DNA of 52,819 bases from Halobacteriales archaeon QS_4_66_20. Its GTDB lineage: Archaea > Halobacteriota > Halobacteria > Halobacteriales > Haloarculaceae. This document shows positions 8,679 to 16,524 of the stretch, piece by piece (position 1 is the stretch's first letter; every line of letters begins with the position of its first letter). Both the position numbers and the translations under genes were made by a program. The notes under the pieces were generated by a model, which saw only the letters and a list, made by a program, of their open reading frames with translations, was not told where the DNA came from and did no database searches. The stretch covers positions 1 to 52,819 of the forward strand of contig PXRK01000047.1 in assembly GCA_003021015.1 (NCBI GenBank). Reading direction: 5' to 3'.

Positions 8679-9374
8679 ATGCCACGCACAGCAGTAATCG
8701 CGGGAGTCGGCCCCGGACTCGGGGAATCGCTCGCCCGAAAATTCGTCGACGAGGGCTGCCAGGTCGGCCTGTTCGCGCGGTCGGCATCGTCCGTCGAGGA
8801 CCTCGCCGACGACCTCGGGGAGCACGCACTGGCCGTCCAGACGGACGTCACGGACCGGGAGCAGGTCGAATCGGGCTTCGAGGCGGTCCGGGAGGCGTTC
8901 GGGCCCGTCGACGTGCTCGTCAACCACGCCAGCGGTGGCGCCTGGAAGGGACTCCGGGAGATCGACCCCGGGGAGTTCGAGCGGGCGATAGCGGTCGGGC
9001 CGGCGGGCGGCCTGCACTGCTCGCAGGAAGCCGTCGCCGACATGCAGGAGGAGGGCGGGACGATCATCTTCACCGGCGCGACGTCGGCCGTCCGGGGCCG
9101 CGGCGGTGCGATCGGGTTCAGCGCCGCCAAGTTCGCCGTCCGCGGGATGGCCGAGTCGATGGCGCGCGAACTCGGCCCCGAGGGGATCCACGTCGCCCAC
9201 GTCGTCATCGACGGCCAGATCGCGACGCCTGGGGCGGTCGCCGGCACGGATCGCGACGCGGAGGAGTTCCTTGACCCCGACGCCATCGCCGACTCCTACT
9301 GGCACCTCGTCGAACAGGAACGCTCCTCGTGGACGCTGGAACTCGACCTGCGCCCGCACGTCGAGGAGTTCTGA
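8679..9374 (+). CDS. SDR-family oxidoreductase
   Basis: A 231-residue classical-type short-chain dehydrogenase. The cofactor motif GVGPGLGE (residues 9-16) corresponds to TGxxxGxG, NHASGG lies near residue 87 (NAG-type motif), and the fold is otherwise normal. The active-site Tyr-x-x-x-Lys is replaced by FSAAKFA (Phe in place of Tyr), so the usual proton donor is missing. The ATG at 8679 is chosen because the Rossmann motif follows at once; the frame is open further upstream. The gene is probably a single-gene unit. The substrate is unknown and the catalytic mode may be atypical. Confidence 0.85.
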   Translation: MPRTAVIAGVGPGLGESLARKFVDEGCQVGLFARSASSVEDLADDLGEHALAVQTDVTDREQVESGFEAVREAFGPVDVLVNHASGGAWKGLREIDPGEFERAIAVGPAGGLHCSQEAVADMQEEGGTIIFTGATSAVRGRGGAIGFSAAKFAVRGMAESMARELGPEGIHVAHVVIDGQIATPGAVAGTDRDAEEFLDPDAIADSYWHLVEQERSSWTLELDLRPHVEEF

Positions 9375-9436
9375 CGGCCGTCGAGGCGTTCTGACGATCA
9401 CGAGCGACCGGAGAGCCCGGGTCCCCGGTGAATCAC

Positions 9437-9703
9437 CTACTCGGGCGACCACTCGCAGGCGTCGCCGAGCGCGAGGTCCCGCTCGTCGATGTACGCCGAC
9501 AGGCAGGCAAAGTTACAGAAGTAGGTCGGCGCACCGCAGTCGGCGGTGCAGTCCCGCACGCAGATCGGATCGTGCTCGAAGATCGGCGATCCACAGTACG
9601 CGCACGATTCGTCGGTGTCGGGGGTGTCGATCGTCGTCGCCATGGCTGTCACGAGGAACGCGAGCAAGAAGACGATTGCGTTGTACTGCACCGCCTTGTT
9701 CAT
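9437..9703 (-). CDS. DUF7576-like small membrane zinc-motif protein
   Basis: An 88-residue protein with one N-terminal membrane helix (about residues 7-24) and a Cys-rich domain: CAYCGSP, then CVRDC, CGAP and CNFAC, a pattern that could bind one or two zinc ions. It matches the small haloarchaeal DUF7576 proteins by eye. The ATG at 9701-9703 abuts a MITE: the element starts in the base triplet that makes up the start codon. Any promoter must therefore lie inside the element or beyond it. An upstream in-frame start at 9835 would translate MITE sequence and is not credible. Confidence 0.7.
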   Translation of the reverse strand: MNKAVQYNAIVFLLAFLVTAMATTIDTPDTDESCAYCGSPIFEHDPICVRDCTADCGAPTYFCNFACLSAYIDERDLALGDACEWSPE

Positions 9704-9921
9704 ACTGGTGGCTGTACGTACGTGAAAACTCGAATTGAGAATCCAGGCGGAACGGGTCTGTCTCCGCAGATAGACAGCCAGACGTGATTCAGTTACGCTA
9801 TGCCGTCCCAACTCCCGTTGTTCGGGCCATGACACAGCCGATGGACTGTCCTGGCACTGGACGGAGTCACGTCTGGCTGTCTAGCAGAGACTGGCGAGTA
9901 AAAGAATTACAGCCACCAGTA
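9703..9921. mobile_element. MITE (TNA type) interrupted by a second element
   Basis: Terminal inverted repeats TACTGGTGGCTGTA / TACAGCCACCAGTA bound the element, with TCA on both sides (9700-9702 and 9922-9924). Without the insert it is nearly identical to the element at 37096-37204. It contains no open reading frame for a transposase. A second element (9773-9881) sits inside. Confidence 0.9.
9773..9881. mobile_element. Nested 109-bp MITE
   Basis: Inverted repeats of about 18 bp (GACAGCCAGACGTGATTC versus the complement of GGAGTCACGTCTGGCTGTC, one mismatch) bound this piece. TA is present on both sides (9771-9772 and 9882-9883), while the uninterrupted relative at 37 kb has a single TA at this point. 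This is direct evidence of insertion with a 2-bp duplication. Non-coding. Confidence 0.88.
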
Positions 9922-9985
9922 TCAGCGTCAGGTGGGCGTGGATCGCGTCGGTCACGTCCGCGACGGTGCCGCCGGCGCTGCGCAT
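9881..9985 (-). CDS. Possible 34-residue single-helix membrane peptide ending in MITE sequence
   Basis: From ATG 9985 a short frame encodes a hydrophilic start followed by a clear hydrophobic helix (HLTLILVAVILLLASLC). The last dozen residues and the stop lie inside the MITE at 9703-9921. It resembles other tiny haloarchaeal membrane peptides, but there is no second line of support. It may be a chance frame or a gene whose 3' end was replaced by the element. Confidence 0.28.
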   Translation of the reverse strand: MRSAGGTVADVTDAIHAHLTLILVAVILLLASLC

Positions 9986-10126
9986 CGCGACGCCGACCGC
10001 GTTCCGGCTGCGCGGTCCTGATCGCTGGCCCGACGGTCCGACAGCCGACGCCCCGGACGCCGCTGGTCGATTCGGGTTACCGCGGCGAAACCGGCCGTTT
10101 TTGCCCTGTCCGGTCGAACCACACCC

Positions 10127-10672
10127 ATGACCGACTGGCGAGCGACACTCGAACAGGAACGCGACGCGAAAGACGACTTTTTCAGCGAACACCCGCACTC
10201 GCCGATCCCTGACGACGAACGGTCGTCGTTCGAGGGGCTGCGGTACTTCGAGCCCGACCCCGACCTGCGGTTCGAACTCGGACTCGACAGCTTCGTCGCG
10301 TCGTCGACGATCACCGTCGAGACGACCCAGGACCGCAGTCAGCATTACGAACAGATCAGCGAGTTCTCGTTTACCGTCGACGGGACCGACTGCACGCTGA
10401 CCGCCTTCCAGTCCGCCGGCGAGGATGAAGAGAGCCTGTGGGTGCCGTTCCGCGACGAGACCAACGGCGAGGAGACCTACGACGCCGGCCGGTACCTCGA
10501 CCTGGGGCCCGAGGAGCGCACCGACGACGGCTGGGTGCTGGATTTCAACCGCGCGTACAACCCCTTCTGTGCGTTCTCGGACGCCTACGAGTGTCCGCTG
10601 GTGCCGACCGAGAACTGGCTCGATGTCCGCATCGAGGCCGGCGAAAAGTACCCGCCGCGTGTCGAGGAGTAG
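10127..10672 (+). CDS. DUF1684 domain-containing protein
   Basis: A 181-residue cytoplasmic protein of the DUF1684 family. The family hallmarks are visible: an N-terminal W-RATLEQERDAKDDFF segment, and the C-terminal block DFNRAYNPFCAFSDAYECPLVP followed by ENWLDV. The biochemical role of the family is not established. The ATG is preceded by a T-rich stretch about 27 bases upstream (ccgtttttgccc). The gene converges with the folate gene downstream, 30 bases between the stops. Confidence 0.88.
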   Translation: MTDWRATLEQERDAKDDFFSEHPHSPIPDDERSSFEGLRYFEPDPDLRFELGLDSFVASSTITVETTQDRSQHYEQISEFSFTVDGTDCTLTAFQSAGEDEESLWVPFRDETNGEETYDAGRYLDLGPEERTDDGWVLDFNRAYNPFCAFSDAYECPLVPTENWLDVRIEAGEKYPPRVEE

Positions 10673-10702
10673 CGGCGGTCCGACTACGGTTTTTCCCGTC
10701 GG

Positions 10703-11413
10703 TTAGGACTCCGGCCGCAGCCGCTGCAGGATCGGGATCTCCTTGATCTTCTCCTCGCTCAGTTGCGCCCAGTCGATCCCGTCGGGTTTCTCCGTCGGGC
10801 CGTCCGTCCGGATCGACCGCTCGGGCGTCACCAGCCAGCCCATCGGCACGTCCTCGGTCGTCGTCGGCACGTCCTCGTCGACGACCTGGCGCTCGTGGAC
10901 CGTCGTGACGGTTGTCGTCGCGTCGTCGACCAGGTCGAACGCCCGGAGGATCGCGAACTCCAGGTCGCTGTAGCCTTCGCCTTTCCCGACGCGGGCGCCC
11001 TCGTCGGTGACGGCGACGCTGCCCGACACCACGAGGTCGACCGGCTCCATCTCCCCGGGGCCGACCTGCACGCCGGCCTCCGCGGAGCCGCCGACAGTCG
11101 TCGCGTCGTCAATATCCTCGACCTCGTCGGGAGCGAGCCGGAGAAAGCAGTCCGCCTCGCGCAGGCGCGGGACGGCCATGTAGAGGGTCTTGCCCGCCCT
11201 GAGTGCCGCCCGCCGGACCGGCAACTGGGGGGCGTCGGGGTTGGCTTTCACGACGTCCGCGTCTTGCCAGGCGTCGAGGTCGGTCAGCCGCTCGGCGGCC
11301 TCCTTTGCGCCCGCAAAGTTCGGGATGCGGCCGTGGGGCGGGAACGGGAACCGCGCCTCGCCACTCTCCTCGAGGTCGTCCCAGACGCGCTCGCGGAGCT
11401 TCTGCTTGTCCAT
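10703..11413 (-). CDS. 5-formyltetrahydrofolate cyclo-ligase
   Basis: A 236-residue enzyme that converts 5-formyl-THF to 5,10-methenyl-THF with ATP, returning a storage folate to the active pool. The N-terminal basic substrate region (KQKLRERVWDDLEE) and the family core (RVGKGEGYSDLEFAIL, near residue 150) are present. Length and order fit archaeal members. A TATA-like element (gagttattc) lies about 25 bases before the ATG on the minus strand. The dihydrofolate reductase gene is 1.6 kb away, so two folate genes lie close together without forming an operon. Confidence 0.88.
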   Translation of the reverse strand: MDKQKLRERVWDDLEESGEARFPFPPHGRIPNFAGAKEAAERLTDLDAWQDADVVKANPDAPQLPVRRAALRAGKTLYMAVPRLREADCFLRLAPDEVEDIDDATTVGGSAEAGVQVGPGEMEPVDLVVSGSVAVTDEGARVGKGEGYSDLEFAILRAFDLVDDATTTVTTVHERQVVDEDVPTTTEDVPMGWLVTPERSIRTDGPTEKPDGIDWAQLSEEKIKEIPILQRLRPES

Positions 11414-11451
11414 GCGCCCCGTTGGTCCGCCCCGAGAATAACTCCCCCCGT

Positions 11452-11685
11452 TCACTCGGCGATCGCGTCCGCCAGCGCCCGGCCCGCATCGGTCAGGTCG
11501 GTCCCCTCGTCCTCCCGGGAGACGAACCCGGTGTCCACCAGCTTCGGAACGTGGACGTGGTACAGCCGGAGGTGGATCCGCTCGACGGACTCCGGTTTCT
11601 CCCCCTCCGTTCTGTGTGCGAGGTGGCGAGCCAGCGTCGACAGCCGGTTCCGTGACGGACTCGGGACTGACGGCCATCCGAACCC
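11452..11685 (-). pseudogene. C-terminal remnant of a haloarchaeal HTH regulator (DUF7344-like)
   Basis: Reading the minus strand to the stop at 11452-11454 gives about 64 residues resembling the winged-helix end of small haloarchaeal regulators: LSTLARHLAHRTEGE, then RIHLRLYHVHVPKLVD and TGFVSREDEGTDLTDAG. Upstream the frame is open only to a stop at 11686-11688, with no ATG or GTG in a suitable place, and the first part of the domain is missing. It looks like a gene that lost its 5' end. It lies between the folate gene and the CinA-like gene, 38 bases upstream of the former's start. Confidence 0.6.
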
Positions 11686-11715
11686 CTAACAGGGCCCGTC
11701 ACCTACACCGGCCGA

Positions 11716-12462
11716 ATGGAAGTCGCGCTGATCACGGCCGGGGAGGAACTGCTCGCGGGCGACACCGAGAACACGAACGCGACGTGGCTCGCCCAGCGGC
11801 TCACCGAGCGCGGCGTCACGGTCACGCGGATTCTCGTCATTCCGGACGACCGCGAGACGCTCACCGAGCACGTCCGGGCGTACAGCGACCAGTGGGACGC
11901 AGTGATCGTCACCGGCGGCATCGGCAGCACCCCCGACGACGTGACGATGGAGGCGGTCGCGGACGCGTTCGACCGCGACCTGGTTGTCGACGACCTCGCG
12001 CTGGAGGCGGTCCGCCGGCGCCTGGAGGAACTCCACGAGCGGGTGCCGGACCTTGAGGTCGACGTCGACGAGCGCGCCGAGGCGAGCGTCCCGGCGGGGA
12101 GCCGTCCGCTGCTCAACGAGGAGGGGCTGGCGCCGGGCTGCGTCCTCGAGAACGTGTACGTTCTGCCGGGGATCCCCGGCGAGATGACGGCGATGTTCGA
12201 GTCCGTCGCCGAGGAGTTCGACGGCGAAACGGTCTCGGAGACGTTGTACACCGTCGAACCCGAGTCAAACATCGTGCCGGCGCTCCGGGACGCCCGCGAG
12301 CGCTTCGGCGTGAGCGTCGGCTGCTACCCCGACCGGGAGGCGCGGTTCAACCGGCTGAAGCTGACGGGCACCGACGCCGACGGCGTCGCGGAGGCGACCG
12401 CGTGGCTGCGCGAGGAAATCGACGCGAGCGAGACGCCCGTCGAGCGCGACTGGGTCGAATGA
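11716..12462 (+). CDS. CinA-like molybdopterin-binding-domain protein
   Basis: A 248-residue protein with the MoCF-binding fold of MoaB/MogA and the N-terminal domain of CinA. The motif VTGGIGSTPDDVT (about residues 65-77) is the typical ligand loop, and EELLAGDTENTNATWLA near the start matches the CinA family. The C-terminal CinA deamidase domain is absent, as is usual in archaea. Family members act on nucleotide or pyridine-nucleotide derivatives; the exact job here is not known. The ATG lies about 15 bases after a short AT-rich stretch. Confidence 0.88.
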   Translation: MEVALITAGEELLAGDTENTNATWLAQRLTERGVTVTRILVIPDDRETLTEHVRAYSDQWDAVIVTGGIGSTPDDVTMEAVADAFDRDLVVDDLALEAVRRRLEELHERVPDLEVDVDERAEASVPAGSRPLLNEEGLAPGCVLENVYVLPGIPGEMTAMFESVAEEFDGETVSETLYTVEPESNIVPALRDARERFGVSVGCYPDREARFNRLKLTGTDADGVAEATAWLREEIDASETPVERDWVE

Positions 12463-13027
12463 GCGCCAGCGGCGAAAACGGGCGGGCGGGGCGTCAGCGA
12501 GTGGACGGCCGGAGCACCGGACGCTCACCGGGTCGAAAACAGGTGGGACAAAAACGGGGAGCTGGGATACAGGAGCTCAGGCGGACTGGCCCGCCGCGTC
12601 CCCGTAGCACGGCGGGCTGTCCGCTAGACGGTCTCCGGGCGTGACCGGGCACGGTGTCACAATCCCGGCACCTGCACTAATGTTGGGACACCTCATTGTT
12701 ATCCGGCTACTGCGTCCATCTCCGCGGTATAATGGCTGCGTTTACCGCCGAACTAGTCACCCCCTACTCCCGAACGATACTCGTTCGACAGGCTCGCGTC
12801 CCGCCGAACGGTAACTCAGTCACTTGGGCGCAGTCTGCCGGTAGGCGAATCATACGGGTCGGATCGCCATTTTCAGCAACCCGGATAGAGCCGTCTACTC
12901 CCGATACCAGCGGTCCGGACGAAGCCGCCCGCTCCGGACACCAGCAGTCCGGATGGAGCCGCCCGCTCCAGCCGCAAACAGCTCGGCCGGGACAAACGGT
13001 ATGGCCGTCGGGACCGGACCGTAGCGT
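12463..13027. other. Intergenic region without supported genes
   Basis: About 565 bases with only low-quality open frames. I see a short imperfect direct repeat near 12910-12970 (GTCCGGA[C/T]G[A/G]AGCCGCCCGCTCC twice) and an AT-richer patch around 12680-12735. No tRNA-like fold or RNA gene is recognisable by eye. Confidence 0.6.
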
Positions 13028-13516
13028 ATGGAACTCGTTTCGGTCGCGGCCGTCGCGGACAACCTGGCCATCGGCCAGGACGGGGACATCCCGTGGGAGA
13101 GCATCCCCGAGGACAGGGAGCAGTACCGCTCGCGGATCGCCGACGATCCGGTGATCCTTGGGCGGCGCACGTTCGACTCAATGCGCGACGACCTGCCCGG
13201 CAGCGCACAGATCGTCATGAGCCGCTCCGAGGAGGCGTTCGACGTCGAGACGGCCCACCATGCCGCCGACGTTGAGGAGGCGATCGACCTCGCGGACGAA
13301 CTCGGCGACGACGCCGCCTACGTCATCGGCGGTGCGGCGATCTACGAGCTGTTTCTCCCCCACGTCGAGCGGATGGTGCTGAGCCGCGTCCCCGGCGAGT
13401 ACGAGGCCGACACGTTCTACCCCGAGTGGGACGACGACGAGTGGGAACTGGTCGCTGAGACGCCGTACGATCGGTTCACGCTCCAGGAGTGGGAGCGGCG
13501 CCAGGAAACATCGTAA
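13028..13516 (+). CDS. folA: Dihydrofolate reductase
   Basis: A 162-residue enzyme that reduces dihydrofolate with NADPH for thymidylate, purine and methionine synthesis. Visible family features are [20 protein letters not shown] (Met20-loop region), the helix with the carboxylate-binding Arg, [11 protein letters not shown] (NADPH site), and [14 protein letters not shown] near residue 98. The length is normal for haloarchaeal DHFR. It may be the hdrA/hdrB-type enzyme; the symbol is used only for the general function. It stands alone, with a MITE 80 bases downstream. Confidence 0.93.
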   Translation: MELVSVAAVADNLAIGQDGDIPWESIPEDREQYRSRIADDPVILGRRTFDSMRDDLPGSAQIVMSRSEEAFDVETAHHAADVEEAIDLADELGDDAAYVIGGAAIYELFLPHVERMVLSRVPGEYEADTFYPEWDDDEWELVAETPYDRFTLQEWERRQETS

Positions 13517-13598
13517 CTACGAGCGCTGCGTCGAAGAGAATCTTCGCTGCAATGAGGACAGATCCGTCGCAAAAAAACGGAGATTCGCTACGCGATCA

Positions 13599-13707
13599 TA
13601 CTGATTGTTGTGAGTCGTTACCGCCGGGGAGTCACAATTCGTGGGGCTCAGCCCGCGAACCAACCGTTCACGTGAGGTGGTCCCGAAAATAATCACAACA
13701 ATCAGTA
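13599..13707. mobile_element. 109-bp MITE (TNA type) ending at the aconitase stop codon
   Basis: Inverted repeats TACTGATTGTTGTGA / TCACAACAATCAGTA bound the element, with TCA on both sides (13596-13598 and 13708-13710). The right TCA is, on the minus strand, the TGA stop of the aconitase gene. No coding capacity. Confidence 0.92.
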
Positions 13708-15681
13708 TCAGTCGTCGCTCGGCGCGGCGGCGCCGTCGCCCTCGTGCTGCTGGCGGACGTACGGCAGCCGGCCGCCGGCCGCCAGGATCGCGCGCTCGCG
13801 CTCGCTGGCGTCCAGCACGGCGGTCGCCTCCCAGTCGTCGTTCACGCGGACGGTGAACTCCTTCTGACCGGAGCGAACGCCGGCGTTGACGTCGTCGACG
13901 ATCTCGATGTCGTCGCCCTGGTCGATGTTCTCGTAGGTCTCCTCCTCGATGAGCAGCGGGATCAGCCCGAAATTAAAGAGGTTCGCGCGGTGGATGCGGG
14001 CGAAACTCTGTGCGAGCACGCCCTCGACGCCGAGGTGCATCGGACACATCGCCGCGTGCTCGCGGGAGGAGCCCTGGCCGTAGTTCTGGCCGGCGACGAG
14101 GAAGCCCCCGTCGGAGCGCTTTGCGCGGTCGGCAAAGGTGTCGTCGACCCGCGAGAGGGTGAACTCCGAGAGCCGCTCGATGTTCGAGCGGTACATCAGG
14201 ATCTCCTGGGTTGCGGGGATGATGTGGTCGGTCGTGATGTTGTTACCCATCTTCAACAGCGCCGGCCCCTCCAGTTCGGACTCCAGGGGGTCTTTCAGCG
14301 GCACGTCGCCGATGTTCGGCCCCTTGATGAGGTCGTCGTCGGGCGCCTCGTCGGGCGCGATGAGGTCGGCCGTCGAGGCGTCGAACTGCTCGGGCATCTC
14401 CAGGCCGGGGTCCTCGAGATCGCCCAGTTCCTCCGCCAGGTCGCGCGGGTCGACGATCTCGCCCGCGATCGCGGAGGCGGTCGCCACTTCCGGCGAACAG
14501 AGGTAGACGGCGTCGTCTTCGATGCCCGACCGGCCCTCGAAGTTGCGGTTGAACGTCCGCAGCGAGACCGAATCGGAGGCGGGCACGTGGCCGTTGCCGA
14601 TACACGCGCCGCAGGTGGCCTCCGAGAAGTTCACCCCGGCGGCCATCATCTCGGCGACCCAGCCCTCGCGGGCCAGCAGTTCCGAGGACTGCTTGGAGCC
14701 GGGGGCGACGATCATCCCGGTGGTCTGGTTGACCGTCCGCCCTTCGAGCATCTTCGCGGCCGGCAGGATGTCCTCGAAGGCGCCGTTGGTACAGGAGCCG
14801 ATGATGACCTGGTCGACCTCGATCCCTTCGACCTCGCGGACCGGAACGACGTTGTCCGGCATCGACGGCTCGGCGATCAGCGGTTCGAGCGCCGAGAGGT
14901 CGACGACGACCTCGTCGTCGTACTCCGCGTCCTCGTCGGGCTGGAGCTCGACGTACTCCTCGGCCCGCCCGAGGCGTCCGAGGTAGTCCCTTGTGTGCTC
15001 GTCGGTCGGGAAGATCGAGGTGGTCGCGCCCAGCTCGGTCCCCATGTTGGTGATCGTCGTCCGCTCGGGGACCGTCAGCGTCTCGACGCCCGGGCCTGTG
15101 TATTCGAGCACCTTGCCGACGCCGCCCTTGACGGTGAGCCGCCGGAGCAGCTCCAGGATGACGTCCTTGGCGGTCGCCCACGCGGGGAGTTCGCCCTCGA
15201 GACGGACGTTGACGATTTCGGGCATCTCCGTGTAGTAGGGTGCGCCGCCCATCGCGACTGCGATGTCGATCCCGCCGGCGCCGATGGCGAACTGGCCCAT
15301 CCCGCCCGGCGTCGGGGTGTGCGAGTCAGAGCCAAGCAGCGTCTTGCCCGGCGCGGCGAAGTGTTCCTTGTGCACCTGGTGGCAGATGCCGTTGCCCGGC
15401 CGCGAGAAGTGCGCGCCGAACGTGCCGGCAGCAGAGCGGAGGAACCGGTGGTCGTCGGTGTTCTTGAAGTCGAACTGGTACGTCTGGTGGTCGCAGTACT
15501 GGGCGGCCAGCTCGGTCTGGACTTCGTCGATCCCCATCGCCTCGAACTGCAGCCAGACCATCGTGCCCGTCGTGTCCTGCGTGAGCACCTGGTCGACCTC
15601 GAGGCCGATCTCCTCGCCGGGTTCGAGTTCGCCCTCGACGAGGTGATCCTCGAGGATTTTCTCGGTGAGTGTCTGTCCCAT
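13708..15681 (-). CDS. acnA: Aconitate hydratase
   Basis: A 657-residue aconitase (citrate to isocitrate in the citric acid cycle). The three iron-sulfur cysteines are in the SCTNG and ATCGACIGNGH motifs, the substrate-binding region reads GSDSHTPTPGG, and the swivel domain has the GQNYGQGSSREHAA block. The length matches the shorter aconitase type seen in haloarchaea. The start ATG at 15681 is chosen from the homologous MGQTLTEKIL start and a T-rich TATA-like box about 30 bases upstream. Its TGA stop is one copy of the border repeat of the adjacent MITE. Confidence 0.95.
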   Translation of the reverse strand: MGQTLTEKILEDHLVEGELEPGEEIGLEVDQVLTQDTTGTMVWLQFEAMGIDEVQTELAAQYCDHQTYQFDFKNTDDHRFLRSAAGTFGAHFSRPGNGICHQVHKEHFAAPGKTLLGSDSHTPTPGGMGQFAIGAGGIDIAVAMGGAPYYTEMPEIVNVRLEGELPAWATAKDVILELLRRLTVKGGVGKVLEYTGPGVETLTVPERTTITNMGTELGATTSIFPTDEHTRDYLGRLGRAEEYVELQPDEDAEYDDEVVVDLSALEPLIAEPSMPDNVVPVREVEGIEVDQVIIGSCTNGAFEDILPAAKMLEGRTVNQTTGMIVAPGSKQSSELLAREGWVAEMMAAGVNFSEATCGACIGNGHVPASDSVSLRTFNRNFEGRSGIEDDAVYLCSPEVATASAIAGEIVDPRDLAEELGDLEDPGLEMPEQFDASTADLIAPDEAPDDDLIKGPNIGDVPLKDPLESELEGPALLKMGNNITTDHIIPATQEILMYRSNIERLSEFTLSRVDDTFADRAKRSDGGFLVAGQNYGQGSSREHAAMCPMHLGVEGVLAQSFARIHRANLFNFGLIPLLIEEETYENIDQGDDIEIVDDVNAGVRSGQKEFTVRVNDDWEATAVLDASERERAILAAGGRLPYVRQQHEGDGAAAPSDD

Positions 15682-15830
15682 AGCGTCCCAATCTCCGCTA
15701 TCCGGAGGTAAAAAAGGTGCTGTTGCGTCAGTTACCTCGTCCACGCGGGCGGTCCCCGCCCGATCGGGGTCGTTTCGTGGGCGCTCGCCGGACCGGTAGC
15801 GTTTTGCACGCCTGCCTCCCACAGCCGGCC

Positions 15831-16301
15831 ATGTTCAAAAGCGGCCAGTTCGTCGCCGACCACCTCGGCGACCTCCGCCCGGCGCAGGTACAGCCCAACG
15901 GTGTCGACCTCCGGCTCGGCGCCGTGTTCGAACAGACGGCCCCCGGCCGGATCGGGCGCGACGACACGGCGATCGGCGACCGGCGCGAGATCGAACCGAT
16001 CGACGGCGTCTACCGCCTCTCGCCCGGCGGCTACGTCGTCCAGTACGCCGACCGCGTCCGCATCCCCGAGGGCCACGTCGGCTTCCTGTACCCGCGGTCG
16101 TCGCTGCTGCGCAACTCCTGCATGCTCGACACGGCGGTGTGGGACGCCGGCTACGAGGGCCGCGGCGAGGGGCTGCTGGAAGTCCACCACGGGATCGAAC
16201 TCGAACGGGACGCCCGGATCGCCCAGCTCGTCCTCGCCGAGGCGAACCACGAGTCCGAGTACGACGGCGCCTACCAGGGCGAGAACGTTGACGGCCACTG
16301 A
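15831..16301 (+). CDS. dut: Deoxyuridine 5'-triphosphate nucleotidohydrolase (dUTPase)
   Basis: A 156-residue trimeric dUTPase/dCTP-deaminase fold protein that removes dUTP to keep uracil out of DNA. The motifs QPNGVDLRLG (residues 25-34), YPRSSLLRNS (about 88-97) and WDAGYEGRGEG (about 106-116) are all visible. The length and the lack of a deaminase Glu context favour dUTPase over dCTP deaminase, though the families are close. The gene diverges from aconitase with 149 bases between starts. Confidence 0.85.
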   Translation: MFKSGQFVADHLGDLRPAQVQPNGVDLRLGAVFEQTAPGRIGRDDTAIGDRREIEPIDGVYRLSPGGYVVQYADRVRIPEGHVGFLYPRSSLLRNSCMLDTAVWDAGYEGRGEGLLEVHHGIELERDARIAQLVLAEANHESEYDGAYQGENVDGH

Positions 16302-16524
16302 CACAGATATGTATTTCCCACCTGTTCAAAATATTACTACACCTTTTATCCATTTGAACATCAGAGTTATCCGTGCGGGGTGTTAACACTGCCTGCCGGT
16401 GGGGGGATACCCGGCCTGTGCCTCTGACAAGTCTCAACCGGTCTCCCCCTCCAACCGGCCTCATACTGTCGGTCTATGGGATGGCAAGATACGCAAACCG
16501 GTGTATTCACCGGGGTGGTTCTGT
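16302..16524. other. AT-rich intergenic region with an 8-bp inverted repeat
   Basis: An AT-rich patch lies after the dUTPase stop, unusual for this GC-rich window. It holds TGTTCAAA (16323-16330) and its complement TTTGAACA (16353-16360) around a TTTTAT box. It could be a promoter with an operator or a weak hairpin. No coding frame is supported. Confidence 0.45.
16464..16506. mobile_element. Short MITE derivative (43 bp)
   Basis: The left end (TACTGTCGG) and a right segment (CGCAAACCGGTGTAT) match, in opposite orientation, the elements at 18679 and 42353. TCA flanks both sides (16461-16463 and 16507-16509). It is an internally shortened, non-coding copy. Confidence 0.7.

Noticed and set aside
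12463-13027. Possible small genes between the CinA-like gene and DHFR
   Set aside because: Open frames are short, Arg/Pro/Gly-rich and lack upstream promoter elements.
13744-15711. 655-codon open frame opposite aconitase
   Set aside because: Antisense shadow of a highly conserved gene; composition is Arg/Gly/Val-rich and matches no family.
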